Shown piece after piece: positions 46,430 to 57,099 of a stretch of DNA of 64,000 nucleotides. The stretch's first letter is position 1; each line of letters opens with the position of its first letter. Both the position numbers and the translations under genes were made by a program. The DNA is from Ignelater luminosus (lineage: Eukaryota > Arthropoda > Insecta > Coleoptera > Elateridae). Location: positions 444,795 through 508,794 of the forward strand of contig VTPC01091033.1 of the NCBI GenBank assembly GCA_011009095.1. The letters are read 5' to 3'. Below the pieces are notes generated by a model. It searched no databases and had not been told where the DNA came from. It worked only from the letters and a program-made list of their open reading frames with translations.

Positions 46430-46756
46430 TGAATGTTTGTATGTATGTATCCTCACACTATTATATGTAAATGGTACATATATTAAATGTATATGTTATG
46501 TACAGTATAAGTATATTGTAGGTGCTTCTTTATGTACAAGAGATATTCATAATTTACATAAATTTTACGTATAATTTGAATGTACATAATACGTACATGT
46601 AATGTTGATCTAAGCGCTAATTCTTAAATTCATTTTACGTAAAAAAGTGGGACATTTGTACGTATATTTTACGTTTCCAATACATATTATAAACGTTATT
46701 TTAACCTAGCGCCAATATCAATTATAATTTACGTAGTTGTGCTAACTGGGTAGCGG
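46430..46756. repeat. Terminal region of a CCCAGTTAGCACA element with TACGTA subterminal repeats
   Basis: Ends TGTGCTAACTGGG at 46744-46756, differing by one base from the inverted ends of the element at 42492-43651. The preceding 300 bases are crowded with TTTACGTA/TACGTAAA/TACATA motifs. It is probably the right end of a larger element that includes the DUF4806-like gene; the left end is not identified. Confidence 0.5.
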
Positions 46757-46833
46757 AGAGAAAATCCTTTCTGAGCTCAATTTGCGATCGTCTTTTGTTT
46801 GGCGTCGGTACTTTGTCTCACAATCAACTGGCT
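46757..46833. repeat. Solo arm fragment of the ACAWGCGATC MITE family
   Basis: GCGGAGAGAAAATC through GAGCTCAATTTGCGATCGTC and GGCGTCGGTACTTTGT to AATCAACTGGCT matches positions about 9248-9330 in the foldback MITE at 8577-9395. Isolated arm, no ends. Confidence 0.7.
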
Positions 46834-47049
46834 GAAACATAATAATTGCGAGACAATGCATGCAATAAATGTACACAAAGAAAAAAATATTGTTATAACA
46901 AGTAAACGTTTTTCATAATGCTGTATAAGGCTTTATTTCAGCGTTGTATCATTGTTAAATTTGAAACAGTTCTAACCTATAATTCAGTTGACAGTTCGTA
47001 CCCAAGCTAACCAGTTCTGTTTACATAGCGCTTTGAAAAAAGTAAGCAA

Positions 47050-47905
47050 CTTAATAGCTTTTTAGTGAGAAAGCTTCATCGAATAGAATTGTTTATAATT
47101 GGTTTGCTGAGTACCAGCGTGGACGTTCTTTTCTCAGTGATGAATTTTGTGAAGGTCGTCCATCCACGTCTGTTGTCATTAAAGTTGATGCTGTTCGGGA
47201 AATGATTTGAGCGAGATCGTCATGTGACATAATCTGAAATAAGGGTCACCTTGGGCATTGACAAAATGCTGAAGAAATTCAACCGAGATCATTCAATTTT
47301 AGTGTACGACATTGTTACTGATGGTGACGAAAGTTGGACCTACACATATGAGCCGGAAATTAAACAATTCACTGTTTGGATGTTTCGAGATGAGTCGAAA
47401 CCTACAAAAGTTGTTCGTTCACGCAGTGTTGTAAAGCAAATGATCGCTTGTTTCTTCCGTATTTCTGGACATGTGGTTTTAGCTTTAGAGGAACGAAGAA
47501 CTGTGAACGCTGACTGGTACACAACAGTTTGTTTGCCGGAAGTCATCGGCGAAATCAGTAAAAACAATCCAATCGGCGCATCCTTCTTCACCATGATGAC
47601 AATGCAAGTGCCCACACAGCTTCACAAACTGTCGACTTTTTAGTCGGTGAAAAAGTGAAATTGATGTATTATCTATATTCACCTGGTCTAGCACCAAATT
47701 TTTGTTTCCGACAATCAAAAACAAGATGCGTGGTGAACGTTATTGTTCACCTGAAGCAACCGTCAAGGCATTTAGGTATTTATTTATTTCTGAGCTACCA
47801 GCTTCAGATTGGAAAAAATACTTCGAGAATGGGTTCGAGCAAAAGCAAAAGTGTATTGATGCTAAGGGCGAATATTTTGAAAAACAACAAAACCATTCAT
47901 TAAAT
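47050..47905 (+). mobile_element. mariner transposase relic (SETMAR/cecropia-type)
   Basis: Pieces in all three frames follow mariner order: NRIVYNWFAEYQRGRSFLSD and EFCEGRPSTSVV (HTH), DGDESWTYTYEPEIKQFTVW (first catalytic D), KVVRSRSVVKQMIACFFRIS, TVNADWYTTVCLPEV, YSPGLAPN (consensus YSPDLAPND, with the D changed to G), then WKKYFENGFEQKQKCIDAKG and EYFEKQQ at the end. A deletion removes the segment between the HTH and the first catalytic region, and several frameshifts are present. Inactive. Ends not delimited. Confidence 0.85.
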
Positions 47906-48120
47906 TGTATCTGTGTTTGTTTAACCATTTGCAGAAATTTTTCTAGCAAACCACGTACTGATTAATGAGAATGAATGAAAATGACGAGATCGCTGTATTT
48001 ACCGCTCCCCTGATCGTGCTGCCCGTGTGCGGTGCACACCCTGCCACTCGCTTACGGCGGGCCTGGATTTGGGTTTAAATCATAGAGGAAATAAATTCGT
48101 TTATATTTATATACATAACC

Positions 48121-48422
48121 AGTTGCTATTAGAAGTAATTCAAGAGCCAGATTACACATTTTCACCAGGGAGAAATCAAAGAATTGTTCTGGAGGAAGAT
48201 TCTACTATACCAAAAGATCGAACATTACATTCAGGTCTAACATGCTCTTATGCATCTCCAAGCCATGTATCAAAGGAGTTACTCAGTCAATCCCAGCCTA
48301 GAAGAGAAAAGAAAACTTCTGTTTATTTCAAAGACTGTATGTCATTTAAAAGAGGAGGAAAATGTGGTGATACCTGTACTCCTGTACTACTTAAATCAGC
48401 CAACAAGATAAATTCTAAATGA
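48121..48422 (+). CDS. Unidentified open reading frame, possible terminal exon
   Basis: Open for about 100 codons after a plausible acceptor (ACATAACCAG at 48115-48120) to a TGA at 48420-48422. Begins LLLEVIQEPDYTFSPG and includes IVLEEDSTIPKDRTLHSGLT, SYASPSHVSKELLSQSQPRR, VYFKDCMSFKRGGKCGDTC. The composition is protein-like (charged, cysteine pairs, no low complexity), and the frame extends upstream into GC-richer DNA without a clear start. I do not recognise the family and see no upstream exon. It could be a captured host exon or a transposon ORF, lying between a mariner relic and a MITE. Confidence 0.3.
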
Positions 48423-48427
48423 TTATA

Positions 48428-48644
48428 ACATGAGATCATTAAAATGTAAGTTCCCAGGAGGCTATGAAAGAAAAAATCATGTCTTAGCTTATTCCGGAAA
48501 ATTATCTGTCAAATTGACAGTTTGCATTAGAAGCAAGGCAAAATTATCAGTTTATAGGTTAGGTGTTGACATGCGTTGCGTCTAAGCTACGCCCTCCGGA
48601 AAAAATTTACAGTCTTCTGGGAACAAATTTTAATGATCGCGTGT
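48428..48644. mobile_element. TA-flanked short MITE, 217 bp, same family as 8577-9395
   Basis: Ends ACATGAGATCATTAAAAT and ATTTTAATGATCGCGTGT, with TA on each side (48426-48427, 48645-48646). The interior shares TCTTAGCTTATTCCGGAAAA-like and CTGTCAAATTGACAGTTTG blocks with the left arm of the larger foldback element. Confidence 0.75.
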
Positions 48645-48659
48645 TATTTAGTTACTAAA

Positions 48660-49065
48660 TACCGCGAGAGCAACAAAAAACAAAGTCAAAGATACCCTTG
48701 GAATTTTAAAAGGTTGTCTTAGAGTAATCCGCAAATTATGAATATAAGCATTCAACTTTTAAATGTCAAAATCATTTTGACTATTGAATATTCTCATTCA
48801 CCATTTTCATTCTTGATGCCACTACAAAAATAAGATTCTAAATGAGAATTTATTGTTAAATTCACAAAGTTTTATAAACTATTATAATTATGAATTATGT
48901 TAACTGTAATCACTTAAAAAATAACCTAAAAAAATTAAATGTCATTTGTATTATTTTAATAGCTTTTGTTTTACTGTTTTGTTAATATGAAACTATCAAT
49001 GACAAGAAATTTAGAATCCATGGGTATCTTTGACTTGGGTTTTTGTTGCTCTCACCCTCACGGTA
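48660..49065. mobile_element. MITE with ~40-bp inverted ends, TA-flanked
   Basis: Left end TACCGCGAGAGCAACAAAAA then CAAAGTCAAAGATACCC; right end GGGTATCTTTGACTTGGGTT then TTTGTTGCTCTCACCCTCAC and GGTA: inverted apart from a 9-base indel. TA at each extremity suggests a Tc1/mariner-type target duplication. Directly abuts the previous MITE. No coding capacity. Confidence 0.65.
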
Positions 49066-49657
49066 CTTTGATGTTTAATTGTTGAATTTATATTTAGATG
49101 TCAAAGATACTCCAATGTAGCTCAGTGTTTTTAATTAGTGCAAACCTTAGGTAAAACTAAAACTCTTGAATTGTCTATTAAATAACACAAGTTTATCTTT
49201 GCAGCTGTATTTTCTGTAATCTAAATTTAATAATTGCACGAATTTAATTTTGATTCTCAAAACTTAGCAGACAAAAAGGTAAGAATTTACAGAACATAAT
49301 TAATGACTGGCCTACCTTTTATTTGTGTTTGCATTGTAAACATCCTCCTGAAAAAATTACAACAAAAAAGAAAGAATTTGAAGTATTTGTATCAAACTAA
49401 TTATATTTTAGGAATAAATGTTAATAACTAAAAATACATGATAAAACCTAAACCTATATTATTACTCTATTCCTTATGAAAAACCGTATTTTCTAATTAC
49501 TTGAGCACAACATATCATTCGTTTAGTTGCTGTAATTTTACAATAAATAAATTCTGGCAACTAATACCGATTGTATGAGGTTACTTAAAAGATTAATAAT
49601 AGTATTTATTTTCACTGAATATCATCTTAATTTTTACTTTATTGTAAATTCCACCCT
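49066..49657. other. AT-rich 3' flank of the zinc-finger gene
   Basis: No gene recognised. Minus-strand AATAAA motifs near 49600-49610 and 49540-49550 are candidate polyadenylation signals for the ZAD gene that ends at 49658. Confidence 0.4.
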
Positions 49658-50698
49658 TTACAAATTTGAATTATATTTATGCATATCCATATGGATTTGA
49701 AAAGTAATTTGAAGAGACGTTGTAAAGTTACATTTCTTACAAGTGAACATATTTGGACGATCCTGTTCATGACTTTTCATATGCTGTAGCAAATGGAATT
49801 GCAATGAAAACTTTTTGCTACATATTTTACACGGAAATGATATTCTTTTCTTTAGAGTATTCTGTCTAGTATCACTTTCCCCATCAAGATTGGTTTTGTT
49901 ATCTTCATTGTTTCTCATGCTTGTCGTTTGCTGAAATAATTGATATTGTAACGGTATAAGTTTTATAAAACATGGTTTTGGGGTTGGATCTGGCACTTGC
50001 TCTTCCTCTTCATTCATGCTATCAAATATGCTGCTTAGATCTAAACATCTTTCTTCGCTCGTGTCTAAAACAGGTTCTACTTTCACTATCGAATAATCAA
50101 TGTTCATACGATTTTCATTAATGTTATTTCCACCAGTTTCTTTTTTTAACAAACACTGCTCACTTAAACCTACTTGCATACTGCTCATTAATCCTGAAGT
50201 ATCATTCTCCAATATCTTATCTAAAGCATTGTTTAAATCTTCGATAAAATCATGATTGGGATCATAAACTGCAGCTTGAGGCAATTGCAATCGATTACTT
50301 TGCACTGGTTTATTGCAGGTTTGTAATTCTGATGATTGTAAGTTTTCAGCTTTTGCATTTTCATAAAAGTCTACTAAAGAGACACTTCCTACTTCTAGTT
50401 TATTACTATACATATAATTCTTAATGATATTTTCAGTACGTAAACATTTATTTTGAAAAACGTACATCACATGTAAGCTTGTTACACAAGATTCACAAAG
50501 TACAGGATCCTTCACTAAATTTATACTCTAAAAGAATCTAGATAAGTTTATGATTACACTGAAAATGTGTATACTTACAATTTCTGGTAAACAGAATGAG
50601 ATTTCTCGTTTTAATTGTAATGATTTTTTACGATCATCTAGAGTAATGAAATTCTGATTTTTTATTTCCCTCAAACAAATCCTGCAGATTTGTAACAT
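49658..50698 (-). CDS. ZAD and C2H2 zinc-finger protein, putative transcription factor
   Basis: Two coding exons, 50698-50579 and 50527-49658, joined across a 51-bp GT-AG intron in phase 0; 329 aa. The N-terminus MLQICRICLREIKNQNF with CRIC at residues 5-8 and CESC at 51-54 is a zinc-finger-associated domain (ZAD), an arthropod dimerisation module. A long acidic, Asn/Glu-rich linker follows (EEEEQVPDPTPKP). The C-terminus has two C2H2 fingers: CKICSKKFSLQFHLLQHMKS with its final H (273-293) and CKKCNFTTSLQITFQIHMDM with its final H (303-323), both C-X2-C-X12-H-X3-H. ZAD proteins are usually nuclear DNA-binding factors; two fingers is few for the class, so DNA contact may be limited or need dimerisation. 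The target is unknown. Intact, single copy here. Confidence 0.9.
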
Positions 50699-50769
50699 TT
50701 TGGAATAGAATGAATTTAATTAGATAATAACAAATGCAACACCGAAAGCATCAAAACAAGACTTCGCAA

Positions 50770-50790
50770 GACTTAAGGTTAGGTTAGGTA
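50770..50790 (-). promoter_or_regulatory. Candidate promoter motif of the ZAD gene
   Basis: AAGGTTAGGTTAGGTACG lies 72-90 bases upstream of the ZAD start codon. GGTTAGGTT-like motifs are common near insect promoters; the functional link here is inference. Confidence 0.3.
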
Positions 50791-51062
50791 CGCGATTATG
50801 ATTCAATAATGGTTCCATTTGCAAGACTAACCTTAAAATATTATCTTCACTAGAAATACTGAATAGAGTCCCTACAATTATGTTATTTTATTAAATTAAT
50901 ATAATTCAAATACATAATAGAGCTCAAAGAAGTAAAATCTGCTTTTTCTAACCATGAGGCAAGTCCTTTGGTGTTCGAAAGATTCTTGAAAGGCTAATTT
51001 AGAAGACTATTCTTATAATGTCCTTTCTGTTTAGGAAATTTAAATCTTGATGTGGTTTAAAG

Positions 51063-52166
51063 CAGGGACTAGAACCGGAACCCAAAAGAACCGGAATCGG
51101 TACCGGAACTGGTTGAATTTAACGGAACCGGAACCGGAATCGGAACCTTTATTGTGGTCACTGTCAAATTTAGAACCGGAACCGGAACCCTTTCAATTTG
51201 CAGTAGGAACCGATTCTTTTCGGTTCCAACTTTCGGTTCCAAGACTCATTGTTTCATTCCTTTCTAAAATTTGCTATTTGGTGTTTGCGGTGTAGTAGTC
51301 GCTACTTAGTGATGTACTATTTTACCTACATTGGCTCCGAATGCACTGATTCATCTTGTGTTACACCGTTACACCTTACACTAGACCAACTTAATTGACC
51401 AGCACAGCAGAATAAACAAAGCTAACAAGATAACAACTGCTTCATGTTGATTAGAACTTGGAAGTTACTGCAAGTTATTTCATTTAGAGGCTATACATTA
51501 CTAGTTATTCGCTAAAAACGCACTGATAAATTGTATGTGTTCCAGATTGATTACTTTTCTTAAATATTGTTGAGGTTTCTAAATTTTAGCTTTTTTTTGC
51601 AAATCTGATGATTCAGTTAAATTTATTGCATTAATTGTCACATGTTCTCGGTGATATCCGACATCATGCACAAGTTTTGAATTTGAACAATCTTATTTGA
51701 TAATTATTGAAAGTCCAATTTTCCCCCCTTTGTAGCATTTTGCTTGCTTGGTATTAATTTTGCATTACTGTCTTCAAGTTTAGAAGTAACTATAAAACAA
51801 AACGGAAAACACCAAAATCTTGAACATAATAAGTGAGACAATGATTATCCTATTTAAAGATTGCACCTAACGTTGAAATTGGTGACTGTTGCAGCAAACA
51901 TTTGAATTATGTATGTAATCTTGGTACTCCAATGTATAATAATCTGTTTTAATATATGCTAAAAGAGTCGCGAAATTTTATTTTAGCAATTAAACATGTT
52001 TTTTTATTTGAACCCTTACGGAACCCAAAAAAATTCTGGAACCAGAACCGGAACCTTTACTTTTAAACCACATAGAACCGGAACCGGAACCTAAACCTAT
52101 ATTTCTAAAATAAGTAGAACCGAAACTGGAACCGGAACCCTTATTTCAAAAGGGTTCTAGTCCCTG
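51063..52166. mobile_element. hAT-like nonautonomous element with GGAACC-rich arms
   Basis: Inverted ends CAGGGACTAGAACC (51063) and GGTTCTAGTCCCTG (to 52166). Adjacent octamers GTTTAAAG and GTTTAGTT are an imperfect match to an 8-bp duplication. Both subterminal regions (51063-51240, 52015-52150) are built from GGAACC/GAACCG units, while the ~800-bp core is ordinary AT-rich DNA without transposase. Confidence 0.65.
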
Positions 52167-52704
52167 GTTTAGTTAAGAAAGGTTAAGTTGCGAGATACTT
52201 TTAAAAATTGCTTCTATGCAAAAGCAAGCTGCGTTCTATTATAACTCGTCTTTATTTCACAATGGAAAAAAGCGATCTTTATCAAAATTCTTGTCGTTCG
52301 GTCTAGCACACATAATCCCTAATCACATTTAAGGGTCGGTTTTTTTCACCTCTATATAAAGTTCATTTTAACAAATGAAAGGATAAATTTATGGAGAAAT
52401 TTTATAGGCAGGATAACTTTTTCTGTCTTTTCATTATTATTGAGGTTATCAATAGTAATTAAGATGATATCTTTTAAATGTTAGAGTTGGCATTACTGCC
52501 AGGAGTGCATCGACTTCAGCTGAGTGTGTGTGTGTGAGTAAAACAGATAGACGTTAATATTCGCAGGTTAAAGAGAAATAGAGAATAACCTGGATATCCT
52601 GTTTATCGCAACATTAAAATAATCAAAATAACGTTTGAAGCGTTTGAAATGTGCACTGTGAAGTGGAATCAGTAGTATATTATAATCGAAATTTGTTAGA
52701 AATT

Positions 52705-54910
52705 ATGGCTTCAAAACCGAAACGATCTAAAAATTTTAGTGAGTTGGAAGTACGATTTTTAGTGGACATTGTCATAAGGCATATTCAAGTTATTGAACAT
52801 AAAAAAAAACTGATTCTATAATGTGGAAAGAAACACAAAAAGCATGGGAAATTATTGCGAGTGAATTTAAAGCATTAAATGGTATCGAACGATCAGCAGC
52901 AGTTCTACGATAGAAGTATGTACTATTGGATATTTTTTGAATAGAATCCTTTGTTCGTACAACCCTGTATATAAAAAAAATTATTTTATTATTATACAGG
53001 GTCGCTAAAAAGTATGGAAACACGCTACCTCCGCAGAAACGGTAAAAGATAGACAAATGAAATTTGGAAAGCTTAAAGTAGGTATTGTTTGCCATGTTTT
53101 GCGAAGGTAATTAAAAACAAATCTTCAATTGTTTTTTCGTACGGCCGCCATGTTAAATTTTTTTAAATGGAACACCCTGTATATGATCCCATACTTAAAT
53201 AGAGAGTTTCAAGACAAGTTCAATGATATAAGGGTTGCTATACTTACCTTGAAAGGTTTTGGAAATAATCGATATTCTTTTGTCAGGGGTGTCCCTATTA
53301 AAAAGTATGGAAACACGCTGCTCTTGCAAAAACGATAAGAGATAGACAAATGAAATTTGGAGATCTTAAAGTAGGTATTGTTTGCCATGTTTCGCGAAGA
53401 TAATTAAAAACAAATCTTCAATTGTTTTTTTTGTACGGCCGCTATCTTGAATTCTTTTAAATGGATTACCCTGTATATGACCCCATATTTGGATAGAGAT
53501 TTACAAGGCAGATTCAATAATACAAGGGTTGCTATACTTATCTTGAAAGGTTATGGAGATAATTGCTATTCTTTTGTTAAGGATTTCTTAACTTCAAGGA
53601 AGGATTCCTAATGCAAGTAGTTCCTCCAGATTATTTGCAAAATTCCTTACGAACATTTCAAAAGCGATTGTTTCATTGCCAAGAAGTTAACGCAGCGCAT
53701 TTTGAACACTTCTTATAAAATTATATTGTGTTTTTGTTATCATCAGTTCGTCACTATTTGGTCTTATTCCACCTTTTTAGTTTGTTCTAGCATCGATCTA
53801 TTATTTTAAATAAGTAGGCTAAGGGCAAAATTTTTACGGTTTTCTTTTACTTTAATTACTTATAAAATAATCGCGCATCATTTTTTTAGTTCCATTGTCT
53901 TTGCTGTTTCACAGGTAACTCGCTTTTGGTAAAAATTAATAGTGAAATTCTTGACAAAAGAATAGGGATTATCTCCAAAACCTTTCAAGATAAGTACAGC
54001 AACTCTTATATTATTAAATTCGTCTTTAAAATCCATATCGAGATATGGGGTCATATACAGGGTGATCCATTTAAAGAAATTCAAGATGGCGGCCGTACTA
54101 AAAAACAATTGAAGATTTGTTTTTAATTATCTTCGCAAAACATGGCAAACAATACCTACTTTAAGATCTCCAAATTTCATTTGTCTATCTCTTACCGTTT
54201 TTGCAGGAGCAGCGTGTTTCCATACTTTTTAATAGGGACACCCCTGACAAAAGAATAGCGATTATCTCCAAAACCTTTCCAGGTAAGTATAGCAACCCTT
54301 ATATCATTGAACTTGTCTTGAAACTTCCTATTCAAATATGGGATCATATACATGGTGTTCAATTTAAGAAAATTCAATATGGCGGCAGTACGAAAAAACA
54401 ATTGAAGATTTGTTTTTAATTACCTTCGCAAAACATGGCGAAAAATACCTACCTTAAGCTTTCCAAATTTTATTTGTCTATCTCTTACCGTTTTTGCGGT
54501 GGTAGCGTGTTTCTATACTTTGTAGCGACCCTGTGTATTATATATTACTTAATATTATATAACAAGTTATTTTAGATACTGTTGTCTTGTCTGTCAATTT
54601 TTTGTCATATAAAAATAAAGTTTAAGTTTCTGCGTTATTAGTTTATTCTTTCTTTTAATAAAAGTATCCTAATTATAAAAATTATTAATGCAAAAGCTTT
54701 CTACAAGTACGATGTAATTAAATAAGGGATCAAATCAAAATTAGCAAAACATAAAGTAGGGATATTCAATACGGGTGGAGGTGAAGTTGATAAAGAAAAT
54801 ATTTCTCCATTTACAGACTATGAAGAAAAGTTAATAGGCTACGTATCCCTCAACATCCATGGTATGCAAAACGCATTAGATTCTGATGTCATACTTTGGA
54901 TATTCTAAAT
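52705..54910 (+). pseudogene. Myb/SANT-like DNA-binding protein gene (Myb_DNA-bind_5 type), broken
   Basis: Exon 1 from ATG 52705: MASKPKRSKNFSELEVRFLV then DIVIRHIQVIEHKK; a frame change occurs in a run of nine A (52801-52809), after which DSIMWKETQKAWEIIASEFK and ALNGIERSAAVLR follow, the trihelix Myb/SANT pattern of zeste-like and Harbinger accessory proteins. A stop replaces one residue of the usual LRKKY, just before a donor (GAAG|TATGT, approximate). A second exon near 54735-54900 reads KSKLAKHKVGIFNTGGG and ENISPFTDYEEKLIGYVSLN, the typical TGGGP--P--E--I--LI continuation. The intron is occupied by the palindromic element at 52995. Nonfunctional as given. Confidence 0.65.
52995..54534. 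mobile_element. 1.5-kb palindromic mariner-like element; each arm is two tandem ~292-bp units
   Basis: Ends TACAGGGTCGCTAAAAAGTA and its inverse (to AGCGACCCTGT at 54534). Within the left arm AAGTATGGAAACACGCT recurs at 53010 and 53303 (293-bp period), each followed by the same AAATGAAATTTGGA, GTAGGTATTGTTTGCCATGT and TCAATTGTTTTTT blocks. The right arm repeats both units inverted (291-bp period, 54213 and 54504). The centre (about 53590-53930) carries a transposase tail: DYLQNSLRTFQKRLFHCQEV then NAAHFEHFL and stop (53630-53718), matching the C-terminus of DUF4817/mariner-like transposases. It is a deletion derivative with duplicated ends, inserted in the Myb/SANT gene intron. Confidence 0.8.
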
Positions 54911-55283
54911 CTTTAAATCAATTCCTTGTCATCCCAGATTTCTCAGTTATTTATCCTACATAGGTCTCTTGGTATAACGTCTTCGATCACGATTTACAAT
55001 GTTAATGATATCATACCATATCTTGATCTATCATAAAATCAAGTTCATCATTAAATATATCGTGCATCATTATGACCTAATCCAACTCGAGACTGTTTGT
55101 TGTTATAAGTTATCTGCACAATAACTGTTTATTGGCTAGTTCAAGTAGCTTTTAAGTTATAGATCACAAAACTACATTTATTGGAAGGATAAGCACTATG
55201 GGATGATGAATAGACAGTTTTGTTAATTATCCATCACATAAAGTTATAAAGAACTTTATAGACAGGTGAAAAAACCGACGCTT

Positions 55284-56500
55284 AATAAATTAAAGTTAAA
55301 TTCTAAAAACTTCTTATTATTTCAGTATTGAAAACTTGATACTTCTAAAACTACCTAAAAAAGTGTTTCTGTTTTTTTTGCCTTGCTAATTTAAGGACTC
55401 TAGTATGGAAGGTACTTAGCAAACACAGTAGCCCCGTTAACGGTTGTCCAAGAGCCATAAGAACGTATACTACCACAGACGATAAATTGAAATGGACTCA
55501 TTTATTCACATTTTTCATTCCTCCAACAGCAGGTCACAGTCTAAGCGAACGACTGCGTGTTGACTACGATATTCTGTGACCTTTCCCTCAAGCGCAGCAT
55601 TGCGCTTACGGCGTAACTTACGTTCACCATATTTCCTTTAGCTACCTCCTTCCTTACTCTTGACCGCACCTCGCCCTCGACGTTGTTTCCTTGTAAACAA
55701 AGTATATGAAATATACGCTATGCGAGGTACATTTCAATTTATCGTCTTTGTGTACTACATTCTCGCAAAGTGAAACAAATAGTAGGTAGGTACTCTGGGA
55801 AAAAGTCACATTAAATGGGTACAGACTTCTCCTATTAACAAATTAGATTGAATTTCTTTGTAGAGAAAAACCAAGAACTAGCCACGCGTTAAACATAAAA
55901 CACGCACGAGTGCTTCATGTACCAGTAATGAACATGCTTGAGGAGTAAGGGGAACGTACATCGAACTGTACCAGTGTACCAAGTCCCAAATAAATGAAAC
56001 GCATTCAATAGCTACTCGAAACTAAAGTCCGTAAGTAATAAGTGATGTGCTGAGAAAAGTATACCCTATCTCATTTCTATAATTCCAATCCATTTCAAAT
56101 TTCTATGGTTTCAATTGGATGCACTGTTATACCCCAGACTTATTTACGTTGGTGTCACTACTTCTAGTTACAAATTTCTCACTAGAAAACTCTGTGAAAC
56201 AAATGTTGTATAAATAAGTTATGTTAGAATGCAGTAAATTTGTTTTTTATGTGCAAATCATTTTCATTGCAATTTATATTAAAGTAATGAACACGAAAAA
56301 TAAATTTTTATTTTAAATCATAAACAAAGGTAACTTTAAAATATGAGAACATTTTTGAATGAAAAAAAGAATTTCAAAGTTAGTTTAGTTAGATTTAGAT
56401 TAAACATATTAGTTAAATACATGATTAATTAGTTAACAGCAAACCAAAGAACAACAATAATCTAATGGGAGTAACACAATAAGCTAACAAACTGCAGTGT
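55284..56500. other. Intergenic, with one MITE at 55474-55755 and otherwise nothing recognised
   Basis: A 21-base block CACAGACGATAAATTGAAAT (plus G) at 55474-55494 recurs inverted near 55732-55753 (ATTTCAATTTATCGTCTTTG), framing about 280 bp that is GC-richer than its surroundings; probably a small MITE. The rest is AT-rich and I see no gene. Confidence 0.5.
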
Positions 56501-56916
56501 ACTAGAAATTGGATAACTTCCAGAAAGAAAAAAAATTAGAATAGATTCCGGCGTAAACTTCAGTTAGCATATAAAGAAGATTATGGTTTATCTCCAGCCA
56601 TGTCTTCATCAGAGTGTGAAATGTTGCATGAGAATTTAGATATTTTCAAAGGAAGCTGACTTTTGCATTAATAATATGTTGTTGTTGACACTTTGCTGTT
56701 ATTTATAGTTTTGTATCGGAAGCCAATATCCAAAATAATTCTATGTAGTAATGCTCTAGATCCAGTAGAGTTTACTTCCGTTTTAACGTGTTCTAAGTAG
56801 TTAAGCTATTTAAAGAATAAATTCTCTATATTTTATTATGTTATAAATTACTCGTCTGCTAATCCAATAATAAAAGTATTTTCTGTTAACAATGTGTTTT
56901 TCAATATAAATCTTAC

Positions 56917-57070
56917 CGTACGTTAAAGTTTCACATAGTCTCGCATATTGCTCTTTGAGTGACATTTGGGGTTTTAATTCTAAAAATTGTGCTTGGCATT
57001 TCAAAACTGATTTTTTTTTAAATTTGGCATCTAAACGATTTCTCCTTTTTCTAGAGTGCAACTCAGACAT
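56917..57070 (-). CDS. Candidate first coding exon of an unknown gene
   Basis: Minus strand, from ATG at 57070: MSELHSRKRRNRLDAKFKKK, then SVLKCQAQFLELKPQMSLKE and QYARLCETLTYG, ending at a donor (TACG|GTAAGATT, 56917/56916) in phase 1. GGTTAGGTTGTCATT lies about 35 bases upstream of the ATG, as often seen near insect promoters. The basic N-terminus and absence of low complexity look like real coding sequence. I found no second exon and do not recognise the family. Confidence 0.3.
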
Positions 57071-57099
57071 GTGTTCTTGTTTTTAATGACAACCTAACC

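Larger units (their letters stand above)
52330..55283. mobile_element. PIF/Harbinger-like element carrying only a Myb/SANT-like gene
   Basis: Inverted ends AGGGTCGGTTTTTTTCACCT (from about 52331) and, at the right, GTGAAAAAACCGACGCT (to about 55283), extending to ATAAAGTTC. TTA/TAA triplets flank both ends, consistent with the 3-bp TWA target of Harbinger within one base of alignment uncertainty. Inside lie a broken Myb/SANT-like gene (52705-54910) and a second transposon (52995-54534). No Harbinger transposase is present, so this is a nonautonomous derivative that kept its DNA-binding accessory gene. Confidence 0.6.
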
